A stretch of 64,000 nt of DNA from Lactococcus protaetiae. GTDB lineage: Bacteria > Bacillota > Bacilli > Lactobacillales > Streptococcaceae. Below the pieces are notes generated by a model. The model did no database searches. It was not told the DNA's origin and saw only the letters and a list, made by a program, of their open reading frames with translations. A program made the position numbers and the translations under genes. Each line of letters opens with the position of its first letter. The stretch's first letter is position 1. This document shows positions 47,752 to 56,818 of this stretch, piece by piece. The stretch is taken from positions 1,922,001 to 1,986,000 of the forward strand of contig NZ_CP041356.1 in the NCBI RefSeq assembly GCF_006965445.1. Direction: 5' to 3'.

Positions 47752-48603
47752 TTAATTCTTGTAATCACCGACTCTATCCAAGCAGAAAAGCCCTAATTTC
47801 CCATCTCGAGCATCCTTTACAAATAGACTGTAAAATCGGTCATAATCATCTCGAAATCCAAAACGACGTGTCAATTCCATAATTAATTCAGGAACCTCTA
47901 AATCTAAATCTTCATCATTAATATGATAGCGTTTCTTTGTCAATTCAGGATAATGCTTCAAAAAATAATCCAAACCAAAAATTGTTACCTCATCCATCGG
48001 AAGCAAATCATCCTTGATCGCACCCGTCAAAGCTAATTTCAATCCCACAAGCTGATCTTCAAACTTAGGCCACAGAATCCCTGGAGTATCGAGTAATTCT
48101 AGTTCCTTATTTGTACGAATCCACTGCTGCCCTTTGGTAACACCAGGACGATTTCCCGTTACGGCTACCTTTTTACCAGCTAGACGATTCATCAATGTTG
48201 ATTTTCCAGCATTTGGAATACCAATAATCATCGTTCGCAAAGTGGTATGGGCAATTCCTCGTTCGCTGTCACGCGCCATTTTAGCCGACATTAACTTTTT
48301 AGCAGCTATCGTCAAACGTTTTGCCGTGTATTCTTCCTTAGAATTTATCGCCAATGTTATAAAGTTTTGTTGCTCAAAATATTCAATCCAGTCCTTCACA
48401 GCACTAGAATCAGCCAAATCCGCCTTATTCAAAGCAATAATTCGCGGTTTATCACCAATAATTTGTCCCAGCATAGGGTTTCTTGAACTCATCGGTAACC
48501 TAGCATCTACCAGCTCAATCACAAAATCGACATACTTCAAGTTCTCTTGCACCTGTCGCCTTGCTTTTGACATATGTCCTGGGAACCATTGGATTGTACT
48601 CAT
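47752..48603 (-). CDS. rbgA: ribosome biogenesis GTPase RbgA (YlqF)
   Basis: The 283-residue circularly permuted GTPase has G4 NKADLAD (near 58), then G1 GIPNAGKSTLMNRLAGKK (near 130) and G3 DTPGILWP (near 175). The N-terminal IQWFPGHMSKARRQ is the family start. It acts in late 50S subunit assembly. It is adjacent to rnhB, an arrangement conserved in this group, here interrupted by repeat copy 8. Confidence 0.96.
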   Translation of the reverse strand: MSTIQWFPGHMSKARRQVQENLKYVDFVIELVDARLPMSSRNPMLGQIIGDKPRIIALNKADLADSSAVKDWIEYFEQQNFITLAINSKEEYTAKRLTIAAKKLMSAKMARDSERGIAHTTLRTMIIGIPNAGKSTLMNRLAGKKVAVTGNRPGVTKGQQWIRTNKELELLDTPGILWPKFEDQLVGLKLALTGAIKDDLLPMDEVTIFGLDYFLKHYPELTKKRYHINDEDLDLEVPELIMELTRRFGFRDDYDRFYSLFVKDARDGKLGLFCLDRVGDYKN

Positions 48604-48844
48604 CTATTTCTTTCCTTTCATACTCACAATTAAACTTCTTTCTAGTTTTTATCACTTCACTTTGTAAAATCAATTTTTCTCTTTTTCACGCAAAGTAATA
48701 AAGTGAGACAAAATAATAAATTATAATTTTATTCAGTACCCCATTTTAGCATTTTTTTGCCTTTATTTCTTGTCCTTAAAAAACCGTATTTTTCCAAAAT
48801 AAAAAATTATCTCTTAAATTTTACCACTATGTATAAATAATCCC

Positions 48845-48873
48845 TTGACAAGCATTTAAAACAATTTTAAAAT
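48845..48873 (+). promoter_or_regulatory. rgg promoter
   Basis: TTGACA (48845-48850), 17-nt spacer, TAAAAT (48868-48873), in front of the Rgg gene. The rest of the 48604-48925 gap is AT-rich without other recognisable features. Confidence 0.8.
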
Positions 48874-48925
48874 AAAGAGCGTATTTTTTTTAATATGGAT
48901 TAATATGGCAGTGAAAGGAATTTAA

Positions 48926-49741
48926 ATGATTTATAAAAAATATGGTGAGATTTTTAGAGCATTAAGACAACAAAAAAAGCTCTCTGTTTTGCACTTTGAA
49001 AGCATTGGTATCTCAAAAGCAACCTTAGCGAAATTTGAACGTGGAGAATCAATGATGGGATTTGACCGTGTCGTTCTAGCATTACAAGAGTTAGGCATCT
49101 CTCTTGAAGAATATGAACAAATTTTAAATAATTATACAAATAGTGACCAAGATGAATTAATTGAACGCGTCATCATCGCAGACCTCTATAGTGATAAAAA
49201 TGAATTATTAAAACTTATAAATGACCTTGAACAATCCGGACATTATTCCCTCGCTCTTGCTGCCAAAAGTACCTTGTTTTCCTTGAATGACATAGAAAGT
49301 GAACAAATTATTGATTATTTATTTTCAATCAGTATCTGGGGCTATATGGAGCTAAGTATTTTTTATCTCTTTCTGCCAAATCTCAGCGCTCGAGAAACAC
49401 AATTATTAATCAATTCTTTTTTGATTGAAAAACATCCTCTACTTTCTTCTTCCAAACATAGAAATAAGCTACTTCAGATTGCTTATAAATCTGCCATTCT
49501 TTTTTCATCACGTGGATACATCGATTCTGCAAAATACGTTATAAATTGTATTGATAATTATCATCTAGAACATGATATGTTCAATCAAAATTTGAGAAAT
49601 TTGTCCGTAGGGTACTGGAATTTTTGTTTTAAAAACACCTCCGAAGGAAAACTACAAATACAAAAAGCAATTGATATTTTCAACAGTCTCAATCTCTCCG
49701 AAGTCTCGAAATATTATCAAAATATGCTCGATAGACTATAA
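48926..49741 (+). CDS. Rgg/GadR/MutR-family transcriptional regulator
   Basis: The 271-residue protein has an N-terminal XRE-type HTH (residues 7-60; IFRALRQQKKLSVLHFESIG, SKATLAKFERGESMMGFDRV) and a C-terminal alpha-helical repeat domain typical of Rgg peptide-sensing regulators. Such proteins bind short hydrophobic peptides imported by Opp and then switch neighbouring promoters. The HTH segment SKATLAKFERGES is the classic Rgg signature. GAAAGGAATTTAA precedes the ATG. A hydrophobic peptide gene converges on its 3' end. Its target may be that peptide, the YitT pair downstream or both. Confidence 0.88.
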   Translation: MIYKKYGEIFRALRQQKKLSVLHFESIGISKATLAKFERGESMMGFDRVVLALQELGISLEEYEQILNNYTNSDQDELIERVIIADLYSDKNELLKLINDLEQSGHYSLALAAKSTLFSLNDIESEQIIDYLFSISIWGYMELSIFYLFLPNLSARETQLLINSFLIEKHPLLSSSKHRNKLLQIAYKSAILFSSRGYIDSAKYVINCIDNYHLEHDMFNQNLRNLSVGYWNFCFKNTSEGKLQIQKAIDIFNSLNLSEVSKYYQNMLDRL

Positions 49742-49772
49742 ATACCTAATCCCTCTTGCTTATTTCTAATTA

Positions 49773-49806
49773 AAAATCTCCCCTTTTCTAACAAAGAGGA
49801 GATTTT
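49773..49806. terminator. bidirectional terminator between rgg and the peptide gene
   Basis: AAAATCTCC and GGAGATTTT pair, with T-rich tails on both strands. Confidence 0.85.
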
Positions 49807-49819
49807 ATATTCTATGTTT

Positions 49820-49936
49820 TTATATGCCAAAAATGAATTCACAGATAAAAATTATGATAAACGAAATAGAAACAATAAAAATAAAAATCATCATTAATAA
49901 CGCAACAACAATTTCCATTTTTGATACATTTTTCAA
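49820..49936 (-). CDS. short hydrophobic peptide gene, candidate Rgg partner
   Basis: This 38-codon frame starts TTG (MKNVSKMEIVVALL...) and is preceded by an excellent AAGGAGG six bases upstream. The product is a basic N-terminus followed by a long hydrophobic stretch ending FIFGI. It converges on rgg and shares its terminator, an arrangement known for Rgg-SHP pairs in streptococci. It lacks the usual SHP ending (for example ...IIVGG). A small membrane peptide or toxin-like peptide is the alternative. Its promoter appears weak at -35, which would suit activator control. Confidence 0.6.
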   Translation of the reverse strand: MKNVSKMEIVVALLMMIFIFIVSISFIIIFICEFIFGI

Positions 49937-50237
49937 ATTTGTACCTCCTTATATTATTCTATGTTAACTTTATCATAAGCAAATACGATTTTTAGTCCCT
50001 TCTTTTATACGATAAATCTATCCCTTTCTTCTCTTTTCATATCGCTCTATAAAATCTTACCTATTTTATGACACATTCTGATTTTGGCCAATATATTTAG
50101 TGTATAGTAATTTATAATGATTATTCAAAAATACCAAATTATACGTTTTTCACTACTTTTCACAAGTGTTTTTGAGACTCTATAAATACCAATACCAAAG
50201 AAAGGACTTGCAAACTCAAAATTGCAAGTACATACTC

Positions 50238-50845
50238 ATGAAAAACAATATCAAAGAATATATATTAATCATTATTGGCTCTCTATCAATTGCTTTTTCT
50301 GTAAATTGTTTAGCAATTCCAAACCTGCTAGGTGAAGGAGGAGTACCCGGACTAATCGCTATGGGCACTTATTTATTTGACATCCCCTCCTATCTTACCA
50401 ACTTTTTTCTTAACGGTTTACTTATAATATTTAGCTATCGTTACTTTAATAAAACTCTAATTTTTCGGACAGTTTTTGTCGTAATCCTCTCCACTATCTT
50501 TTTGCATCTTACAGCACATCTCCCTCTCAGGCTTCCATATCCTATCCTTGCCGCTGTTTTAGCTGGTGCTTTCATGGGAGGGGGATTGGTCTCATTTATT
50601 TAGGAAAAGCAACGTCTGCAAGTGGTAGTCTAATTGCTAAAATACTGGAAAAAAAATTCAATATCCGAAAAAGTCTGGGCTTGCTTATATCTGACCTTTC
50701 TGTAATTCTTCCATCTAGTATTTTTTTAGGAATTGAGCGTTCACTTCTCACCATCATTTCTGTTTATGTGTCCTCTAAAGTATTATCTATCATTATCGAA
50801 ACAGATTTATCCAAGTTCTTCAAAATTTCTAAGAGTTTTTCATAA
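50238..50845 (+). CDS. YitT-family membrane protein, one-base frameshift
   Basis: The frame breaks at GGGGG 50580-50584. Adding one G gives AGAFMGGGIGLIYLGKATSASGSLIAKIL, the YitT/DUF161 core, and a 202-residue protein with five hydrophobic segments but no C-terminal DUF2179. Function of the family is not settled; transport of small molecules is suspected. The start is uncertain: ATG 50238 lacks a clear ribosome binding site, and an in-frame GTG exists at 50166. A small unknown gene follows 25 bp downstream. Confidence 0.75.
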
Positions 50846-50870
50846 AATATCATTCTACTAGGAAATAATT

Positions 50871-51209
50871 ATGCTCATTATTGATATCTACACAATACCA
50901 AATACTCTCAAAAATAAAAAAAGCCTTGCAAAACTTGTGGCTCGTGTCGTTAAAAATATAAAAAAAGATAAAACTCACGGAAATGTCCTATGTCTCATTC
51001 ATGAAACTGATGCTCTTTCCAACGACAATGGAGAAGACAATTATATTCACAGCCATATTATTCATAGCTCTGGAGAGCTTAATCGCTCTCAACAGTCAAA
51101 AATATTTGAAGAACTCACATATTTACTTCCGAGATTTTCTGAGCAAACCAATAGAATATCTATCTCTTTTAGCGAAACAACACCCACTTATTTTAGTAGT
51201 TTTTGGTAA
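50871..51209 (+). CDS. 112-residue protein of unknown function after yitT
   Basis: The frame starts ATG after TAGGAAATAATT and is 112 residues, ending SETTPTYFSSFW. It is probably alpha/beta (LIIDIYTIPN, GNVLCLIHETDALSN). The middle is faintly reminiscent of the tautomerase superfamily but lacks its N-terminal proline, so I do not assign it. It is downstream of yitT on the same strand and converges on the lyxose-isomerase-like gene, sharing that hairpin terminator. An overlapping frame at 50983-51282 is judged a shadow. Confidence 0.5.
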   Translation: MLIIDIYTIPNTLKNKKSLAKLVARVVKNIKKDKTHGNVLCLIHETDALSNDNGEDNYIHSHIIHSSGELNRSQQSKIFEELTYLLPRFSEQTNRISISFSETTPTYFSSFW

Positions 51210-51253
51210 AGTTATTGATTTGCACTATATCCAATACACGAAATTCAAATTAC

Positions 51254-51286
51254 TAAAAAATGAGCTAGGATTAACGTCCTAGCTCT
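51254..51286. terminator. terminator of the PTS/lyxose isomerase operon
   Basis: GAGCTAGGA and TCCTAGCTC pair around TTAACG; on the minus strand TTTTTTAG follows. It may also end the converging transcript. Confidence 0.85.
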
Positions 51287-51298
51287 GCATAAACTCCA

Positions 51299-51814
51299 TT
51301 AACGTTTAATATTAGGATTAGTGAAAATATCCGACGAATCATCACTAGGCGATGAAAACTCTGAAATAATCGCTCCCTCTTCTGCTGCTTGAAACCAATG
51401 CAAAGTATCAGGAATAATTGTATACTGTTCTCCTGCCTCAAGTACAATCTCATGTCGAATGGTATACCACTCTTTGCTCTTTTCTGGAATTTTAGCTGAG
51501 ATTTCTTGCACATTTTCCTCGCCTTCCACATAAAGATAGACTTTACCATAACGAACTCGAAAAGTTTCTTCTTTTCCTTCAATTTCTAACTTTACTCCTC
51601 GCCGTGGATGGCGATGTTCTGGACAAGTTTGTCTAGGAAGTAAAACCATTTCTTTCGCACAATAGCGGTCATTATTCACATAAACAATGAGATTAAGTCC
51701 CTCTTCCTCAATGTTTTTCAACCCAAAATCAGCATACTCTATACCATCTAGTTCTTGTCTTGTAAAAGCAATACCTGAATTTTTAAATATTGCTCTAATT
51801 TTTTCTTGATACAT
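51299..51814 (-). CDS. D-lyxose ketol-isomerase-like cupin protein
   Basis: The 171-residue cupin has the D-lyxose isomerase fold: LPRQTCPEHRHPRRGVKLE (metal-binding His and Glu near 65-80) and TIIPDTLHWFQAAEEG (third His). The enzyme interconverts D-lyxose and D-xylulose, and often D-mannose and D-fructose, with a divalent metal. The ATG at 51814 follows AAGGAGTGTAAATTA. It is the last gene of a PTS operon that also has an aldolase, so it probably acts on a sugar or sugar phosphate of that pathway. Confidence 0.82.
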   Translation of the reverse strand: MYQEKIRAIFKNSGIAFTRQELDGIEYADFGLKNIEEEGLNLIVYVNNDRYCAKEMVLLPRQTCPEHRHPRRGVKLEIEGKEETFRVRYGKVYLYVEGEENVQEISAKIPEKSKEWYTIRHEIVLEAGEQYTIIPDTLHWFQAAEEGAIISEFSSPSDDSSDIFTNPNIKR

Positions 51815-51827
51815 TAATTTACACTCC

Positions 51828-52930
51828 TTAAGAAATTTTGAGATCTCCAAACTCAATATCTTCCTCTTCTTTTTCCTCAAACTCAGCCATTTCATTTGGA
51901 TTAACGGGCTTCATTATAAATACAAAGACAATAGCTTGTGCTAATGAACCAATAATAAGAGCAACAACGAAGAGAAATCCACGATTACCCGTCATCGTTG
52001 GCACAGCAAACATCCCTGATGCTGGAATATGACTATCACAACCCCAAAACATTGACAATGCCCCAAATATACCACCACCAATGCCTGTTGCAATCATATT
52101 TTTTAACCAATTTTTGAAGATAATTGGAAAACACCCCTCGGTAATCTGACAAAATCCCATAGGAATAGCAGATTTTAATGTTTCAATATCCTGTTTATCA
52201 AAGACATTTTTCTTAAATATTTTCTGAAGGATTAAGGCAAGTCCGTAGCCAAATGGTGTAATCATGGAGGCACCAATCAAAACGGTAAGCGGTGCATAAA
52301 TATTTTCTGAAAACATCGCAAACACCACTGCAAATACTGTTTTATTGATAGGTCCGCCATAATCAATAGAAGCAAGAACACCAATAATCAAACCATAAAT
52401 CAAAAGTTGTGAAGAATCAAGATGATTTAAATAATTTGTCAGCAAACCGACCAGATAGTTGATTGGCGTACCAAGTATATAATACATCACCATTCCACCT
52501 AGAAAAGATGATACAAATGGCACAATTAAAGTTGGCATTAGACCTTCCATCCATTTTGGGACTTTAACATTAGCATAGAAAAGTAATGTAATAATCCCAA
52601 CAACAAATCCTGATGCAATGCCACCGATAAACCCAGTATTAATCCCATGAGCAACGAATCCAACAATCAATCCTGGTGCAATACCTGGCTTATCTGCAAT
52701 AGAGTAAGCAATCGCAGTAGAGACCACTATGGGAAGATAACCTAATCCATAGCCCCCATTGTTGTCATAGTGTCCGCAAAACTAAATCCTTTTGAAAAGT
52801 CAGCGATTGATGCTCCTCCCATAATATTACCAATAGCGAGCAAGAACCCTGCCGCACAAATGATTGGTAAAAAGAATGAGATTGCCGTCATTAAATGTCT
52901 TTTAAAACCTAAATCTTTTAAAACACCCAT
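51828..52930 (-). CDS. PTS fructose-family EIIC component, one-base frameshift
   Basis: The membrane permease is of the fructose-mannitol family (FrwC/FruA-like). The frame breaks at CCCCC 52753-52757; one extra G restores TMGGYGLGYLPIVVSTAIAYSIADKPGIAPG, the family signature, and 367 residues with about nine membrane segments. The GFVAHGINTGFIGG segment also follows family pattern. EIIA and EIIB are separate genes upstream. It starts two bases after the EIIB stop. Confidence 0.88.
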
Positions 52931-52932
52931 TA

Positions 52933-53247
52933 TTATACTCCTTGATGTACTTCTTCGAGTTTTTCAACTAGTTTGTTTGGCGACTTGACAACAAGGCTAG
53001 TTGGTACTTCGACAACTTTTTTACCTTCAAAGCGATTACGACCATTAATTTTTATATCTGCCGCAATAATAACAATATCAGCTTCAGCGATTTCTTCTGG
53101 CGTCAGCTTATCCTGTTGCCCAGCAAGTCCTTGTGTTTCGATATGAATGGTATGCCCATGTTCAATACCTGCTTGTGTCAACTTCTCCTTAGCAATATAG
53201 GTATGAGCAATCCCCGCTGTGCATGCTGCAATTCCAACAATTTTCAT
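52933..53247 (-). CDS. PTS fructose-family EIIB component
   Basis: The 104-residue cytoplasmic EIIB passes phosphate from EIIA to the incoming sugar. The active-site cysteine sits in AACTAGIAHTYIAKE (residue 9), close to the usual CPTGIAHT. It is followed immediately by EIIC. A strong hairpin separates it from the aldolase gene. Confidence 0.92.
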   Translation of the reverse strand: MKIVGIAACTAGIAHTYIAKEKLTQAGIEHGHTIHIETQGLAGQQDKLTPEEIAEADIVIIAADIKINGRNRFEGKKVVEVPTSLVVKSPNKLVEKLEEVHQGV

Positions 53248-53297
53248 AGTTCACCTCACAATTTTTATTTTTGTAACCGTTATCTTTTTCATTTTTT

Positions 53298-53331
53298 AAA
53301 TTTCTCTTTGGATTTAACCAAAGAGAAATTT
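53298..53331. repeat. perfect inverted repeat between aldolase and EIIB genes
   Basis: AAATTTCTCTTTGG and CCAAAGAGAAATTT are perfect 14-bp arms with a 6-nt loop. No T-run follows, so it is more likely an mRNA stability or processing hairpin than a terminator. Confidence 0.8.
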
Positions 53332-53348
53332 AGTCTATCAGTACCAAA

Positions 53349-54224
53349 TTACTGAAAATAATACTTAGCTGTATTACTCGCGCCAAAAAGTTGATTCTTT
53401 TGATGAACTACTTTTTCGGTTTCTTTCATAGGTGCTGGGAAGAGTATATTCGGTTCGCGTTTTTCATTATTACCATCATTAAGCTCTTCTCTTAATCGTT
53501 CTGCAAAAACAATTTTAATATCTGATGAGATATTCACCTTATTGATTCCATGCGTAACTGCTGCTTTAATCTCAGAATCCAAGTTATTAGACGCCCCATG
53601 CAATACTAGCGGAATACCTGTTTCTTTAACAATTTCTTCCAAAACATTAATTGCTAATTTGGGCTGAAGCCCTTTTGGATAAAGACCATGAGAGGTCCCA
53701 ATACCTACAGCAAGTGAGTCACACCCTGTCCGCTCAACAAATTCTTTAGCTTGTGCTGGATCAGTATAAATTCCTTGTTGATTACCTCCTTCCACATTAT
53801 TACCAGTATTGCCAATTGTTCCAAGTTCAGCTTCAACGGACACCCCAACAGCATGTGCCGCTTCAACAACTTTTTTAGTAATTTCAATATTTTCTTCGAA
53901 TGGAGCTAAAGATTTATCAATCATAACCGATGTCATCCCTAGTTGAATTGCATGAATGACTTGTTCATAACTTGCACCATGGTCCAGATGGATCGCGATT
54001 GGTAACTTGGTCTTATTTGCTGCATCAATACATGAAGCAACAAAATTATCTTCCAAGAAGCTCAATTCATCTGGATGAATTGCTATGATAAATGGTGCTT
54101 GATCTTCTTCGCATGCTTTCAAAGTGGCGTTTAAGAGTTGTCCTGACCCACAGTTATAAGCTGGAATTGCAAAGTTCTTTTCTTTTGCGACTGAGAGTAG
54201 CTCTTTACCTGTTACTAAAACCAT
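53349..54224 (-). CDS. class II ketose-bisphosphate aldolase
   Basis: The 291-residue zinc aldolase is of the Fba/GatY/KbaY family. AIHLDHGASYEQ carries zinc- and catalysis-linked Asp and His, VSVEAELGTIGN a Glu, GTSHGLYP and LVLHGASN further His ligands. It splits a ketose 1,6-bisphosphate or tagatose bisphosphate to triose phosphates. A tpiA gene elsewhere in the window serves glycolysis, so this copy is presumably pathway-specific. Confidence 0.9.
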   Translation of the reverse strand: MVLVTGKELLSVAKEKNFAIPAYNCGSGQLLNATLKACEEDQAPFIIAIHPDELSFLEDNFVASCIDAANKTKLPIAIHLDHGASYEQVIHAIQLGMTSVMIDKSLAPFEENIEITKKVVEAAHAVGVSVEAELGTIGNTGNNVEGGNQQGIYTDPAQAKEFVERTGCDSLAVGIGTSHGLYPKGLQPKLAINVLEEIVKETGIPLVLHGASNNLDSEIKAAVTHGINKVNISSDIKIVFAERLREELNDGNNEKREPNILFPAPMKETEKVVHQKNQLFGASNTAKYYFQ

Positions 54225-54278
54225 TGTGGTTCTCCTTTATAAAATATAATTTTTTATGACAAAATTTGTCTTGCAGAT

Positions 54279-54743
54279 TTAGTTAGCAGTCGTCATTAGC
54301 TGATATAACTCATCAACACTTGTAACTTCTTTGAGTTTATCAAGAAAATCACTATGTGCTAGTAACACAGCAATTTGCTGCAATAGTAGTATATGAGTTG
54401 TATTAGCATCTGTATCTTTGACAGCAAACATAATGACTACTTTGACAGGCTGTTCATCCAAAGTTTCCCACTCAATTTCTTCATCTAATACAGCAACTGC
54501 AATCGTGGTATCCTTAACGGCAATTGATTTTCCGTGTGGAATAGCAATACCTTGTCCTATCCCCGTCACTCCCTCTTTCTCTCTCAAATAAACATCATCA
54601 ATAAATTCTTGAGCATCAAAGAGATATCCTTTGGTTGCAAGCAAGTGACCCAGTTCATTAATCACCTCATCTTTAGTTTTGGATTTTGATGGTACAACTA
54701 TCAAATTCTTATGAACGACTTTACCTAAATCAATGTCTGTCAT
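54279..54743 (-). CDS. PTS fructose/mannitol-family EIIA component
   Basis: The protein is about 154 residues, with the EIIA-Fru/Mtl motif VTGIGQGIAIPHGKS (active-site His near 64). It relays phosphate from HPr to EIIB. The start at 54743 (MTDIDLGKV) overlaps the antiterminator stop by 14 nt; a GTG at 54755 would add four residues. It is the second gene of the operon. Confidence 0.9.
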   Translation of the reverse strand: MTDIDLGKVVHKNLIVVPSKSKTKDEVINELGHLLATKGYLFDAQEFIDDVYLREKEGVTGIGQGIAIPHGKSIAVKDTTIAVAVLDEEIEWETLDEQPVKVVIMFAVKDTDANTTHILLLQQIAVLLAHSDFLDKLKEVTSVDELYQLMTTAN

Positions 54744-56223
54744 TCGTTTTCTCACTTTCTTCTAAAATATAATTTATTTTCTGAACGTCTTTCTCTGTTA
54801 AAAGTGGACTAATCGTCAGAATTGGAACTTTGCCAATTTTTGTAACGGATACATCAAGTGTTGATAAAATCAAGTCAATATTTTCTTCAATAAATCCTTG
54901 ACTTTTTCGTGCCTGGCGATTGCTCATCGCTGCAATAACATTTAAGTTGGGAATTTTCTTTTGGAGCCGTGCTTTTAATAACTCGCTGGTACCAATACCT
55001 GTTGCACAAACTAATAATACTCGTTTGTCAGTTGTCACTTCTAAATGATATTTTTCAAAATAAAGTGATAAATATCCAATTTCTGCCTCATCTATTTTAG
55101 TTTCAAAGGCAAGTTCATGGTTGATTCCATCAATGATTTTTGACAATTTTTCAAAGGTTTTCGTGTACTTTAACTTCACTTCGTCTAGCAAATTGTTTTC
55201 AATCTTAATTCCTAATCGCAAACGAGAAAGCATGGGTAACACATGTTGGTATAAATCTTCATATAGTCTACGACTTTGTGGCAATAGAGTAACATTAGCT
55301 ATTTCAAATACATTGATTATCAGTGTTTTGGTGACTTCTTCTGCCAAACATTCATCTATTGCTTGACTTTCTTGTCTACTTAAATTGATAGCATATAAGG
55401 TTTGAAACATTAATAACTGTTCTGCCTCTTTTAACTCAACATTGAGATAGTTTGAAAAGTTTTTCGTGATAATGCTTGCGAGATCTGCTAAAGACTTATT
55501 TTTCATCATAAGTTGTCTCTCTGATTCATTTATCTCATGGATAGATGTTTGAATACTCCCTTCTCTGACCCGCTTAACAAGAACAGATAGATGAAGTCTG
55601 ACAGTCCAATCATAAGGATAGCTAAGATATTGTTGTGTTTTTTCTTCTATTAACTCTACTTGTTTATCAATAAATTGATTGTCCACTGAAAAGAGGTTAA
55701 GCCCAATTTGTTTGAGACTGTTATTTTTGTTAATCGTCATAATCAAATCGTTAATCGCTCGTCTAATTTGAATTTCATCTCCTTCAATCCAGACATAATA
55801 CTGATTTGTCTTGAAAACAAGATGAAAATCTTTAAATGCTTGTTTGATTTTATTTAGGCGCGTGGTCTTTGCACTATTTGACAGATAATCTATTTTCAAA
55901 ACATCATACTGCCTTTTATTAGGATGGCTGAATAAAATTGTCAACATAATATCATATAAGGCTTTATCATCTTGTTCATCAACTGATAATTCAGCGTAAA
56001 CATCCTTATCTTTGAAGTAAGCTGATAGCCGAAATCCTTTTCCCGCCTGTGATAGAATTAGTGGTTCAGCATAATGTCCTGTATACCGTTCATTGATTTT
56101 TTTAATCATCCGTCGAATCGTTTTATCCGATACGAGTAACTGTTTTGCTAAACTTGCAGCTTCAACATAATACTCAAAATTTAGTAGGCTCATCACCTGT
56201 CGTTCATTAGCATTTAATTCCAC
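54730..56223 (-). CDS. PRD-containing transcriptional activator/antiterminator (MtlR/ManR type)
   Basis: The 497-residue regulator has an N-terminal HTH (residues 12-50; AASLAKQLLVSDKTIRRMIKKINERY), a mid-section with PRD-like repeats, and an EIIB-like domain (VLLVCATGIGTSELLKARLQ, near 395). There is no C-terminal EIIA domain, a function probably served by the next gene. Phosphorylation by PTS enzymes should control it. The GTG start follows GGATGGAGTT. It heads the operon, so it probably activates its own genes. Confidence 0.88.
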   Translation of the reverse strand: MELNANERQVMSLLNFEYYVEAASLAKQLLVSDKTIRRMIKKINERYTGHYAEPLILSQAGKGFRLSAYFKDKDVYAELSVDEQDDKALYDIMLTILFSHPNKRQYDVLKIDYLSNSAKTTRLNKIKQAFKDFHLVFKTNQYYVWIEGDEIQIRRAINDLIMTINKNNSLKQIGLNLFSVDNQFIDKQVELIEEKTQQYLSYPYDWTVRLHLSVLVKRVREGSIQTSIHEINESERQLMMKNKSLADLASIITKNFSNYLNVELKEAEQLLMFQTLYAINLSRQESQAIDECLAEEVTKTLIINVFEIANVTLLPQSRRLYEDLYQHVLPMLSRLRLGIKIENNLLDEVKLKYTKTFEKLSKIIDGINHELAFETKIDEAEIGYLSLYFEKYHLEVTTDKRVLLVCATGIGTSELLKARLQKKIPNLNVIAAMSNRQARKSQGFIEENIDLILSTLDVSVTKIGKVPILTISPLLTEKDVQKINYILEESEKTNDRH

Positions 56224-56314
56224 AACTCCATCCTTTCTTTTTTTATTACGTTTCTATCTTTTTTTCTTCATAAGTCTATTTTATCTGTTTTCTATAGATT
56301 TACTCACTTTCCTG

Positions 56315-56332
56315 TGTCCACATATATGGACA
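56315..56332. promoter_or_regulatory. palindrome upstream of the PTS operon
   Basis: TGTCCA-CATATA-TGGACA has perfect 6-bp arms about 90 bp before the operon start. It is a candidate binding site for the PRD regulator. Confidence 0.5.
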
Positions 56333-56341
56333 ATTTATAAA

Positions 56342-56619
56342 ATGAAGTCAAGACTTATTCAGTGGGAGTTTCGTAAAATATTTGTCCATTTTATCAGTCG
56401 CTATCTTCGCTGCGCTACGCTGTCCGTTTGCTCTTGCTGCTTTAGCAGTTAAGCAAACGGACAGCGGACGGAGACCGTTCGTAGAACGGCGTGCGAAGCA
56501 CGTAGCACCGTAGAGAGCATCGACAGCCTTTTTATCAGACGCTTTAGCGGCTAGATAAAACGGACAAATGTTTATCGCGTAGCCCGAAGGGCGGAGATAG
56601 CACGCACTTGTTTTGATAA
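56342..56619 (-). repeat. mosaic intergenic repeat, copy 9
   Basis: It runs from ATGAAGTCAAGACTTATTC to GCACGCACTTGTTTTGATAA, with hairpins GCTGCTTTAGCAGT, GACGCTTTAGCGGC and GTGCGAAGCAC. It lies in the 56224-56818 gap. Beyond it, 56650-56818 shows no gene that I can support. Confidence 0.9.
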
Positions 56620-56818
56620 AAATTTGTACGAAAAAGACCTCCATTTGCTTCTGGAAGTCTCACTTTAAGAATTTGCTACTAACGATGATTATCACGGATA
56701 CATCTTTTCCATATTTTGAACGCGCATGGATTTATTCCTTGATACGTGAGATGCTGGATAGTAAAACACTTGATTTTATGTATGCCCGATGATTTATCGC
56801 GACTCATGACAGACTGAC

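Noticed and set aside
50983-51282. 99-codon plus frame overlapping the 112-residue gene
   Set aside because: It starts inside that gene, has no ribosome binding site and runs into the terminator hairpin.
53298-53331. Terminator ending the aldolase transcript
   Set aside because: No T-run on either side in the sense direction, and the downstream EIIB and EIIC genes need the same transcript.
56348-56644. 98-codon minus-strand frame
   Set aside because: It is mosaic repeat copy 9 read through; no ribosome binding site and no protein motif.
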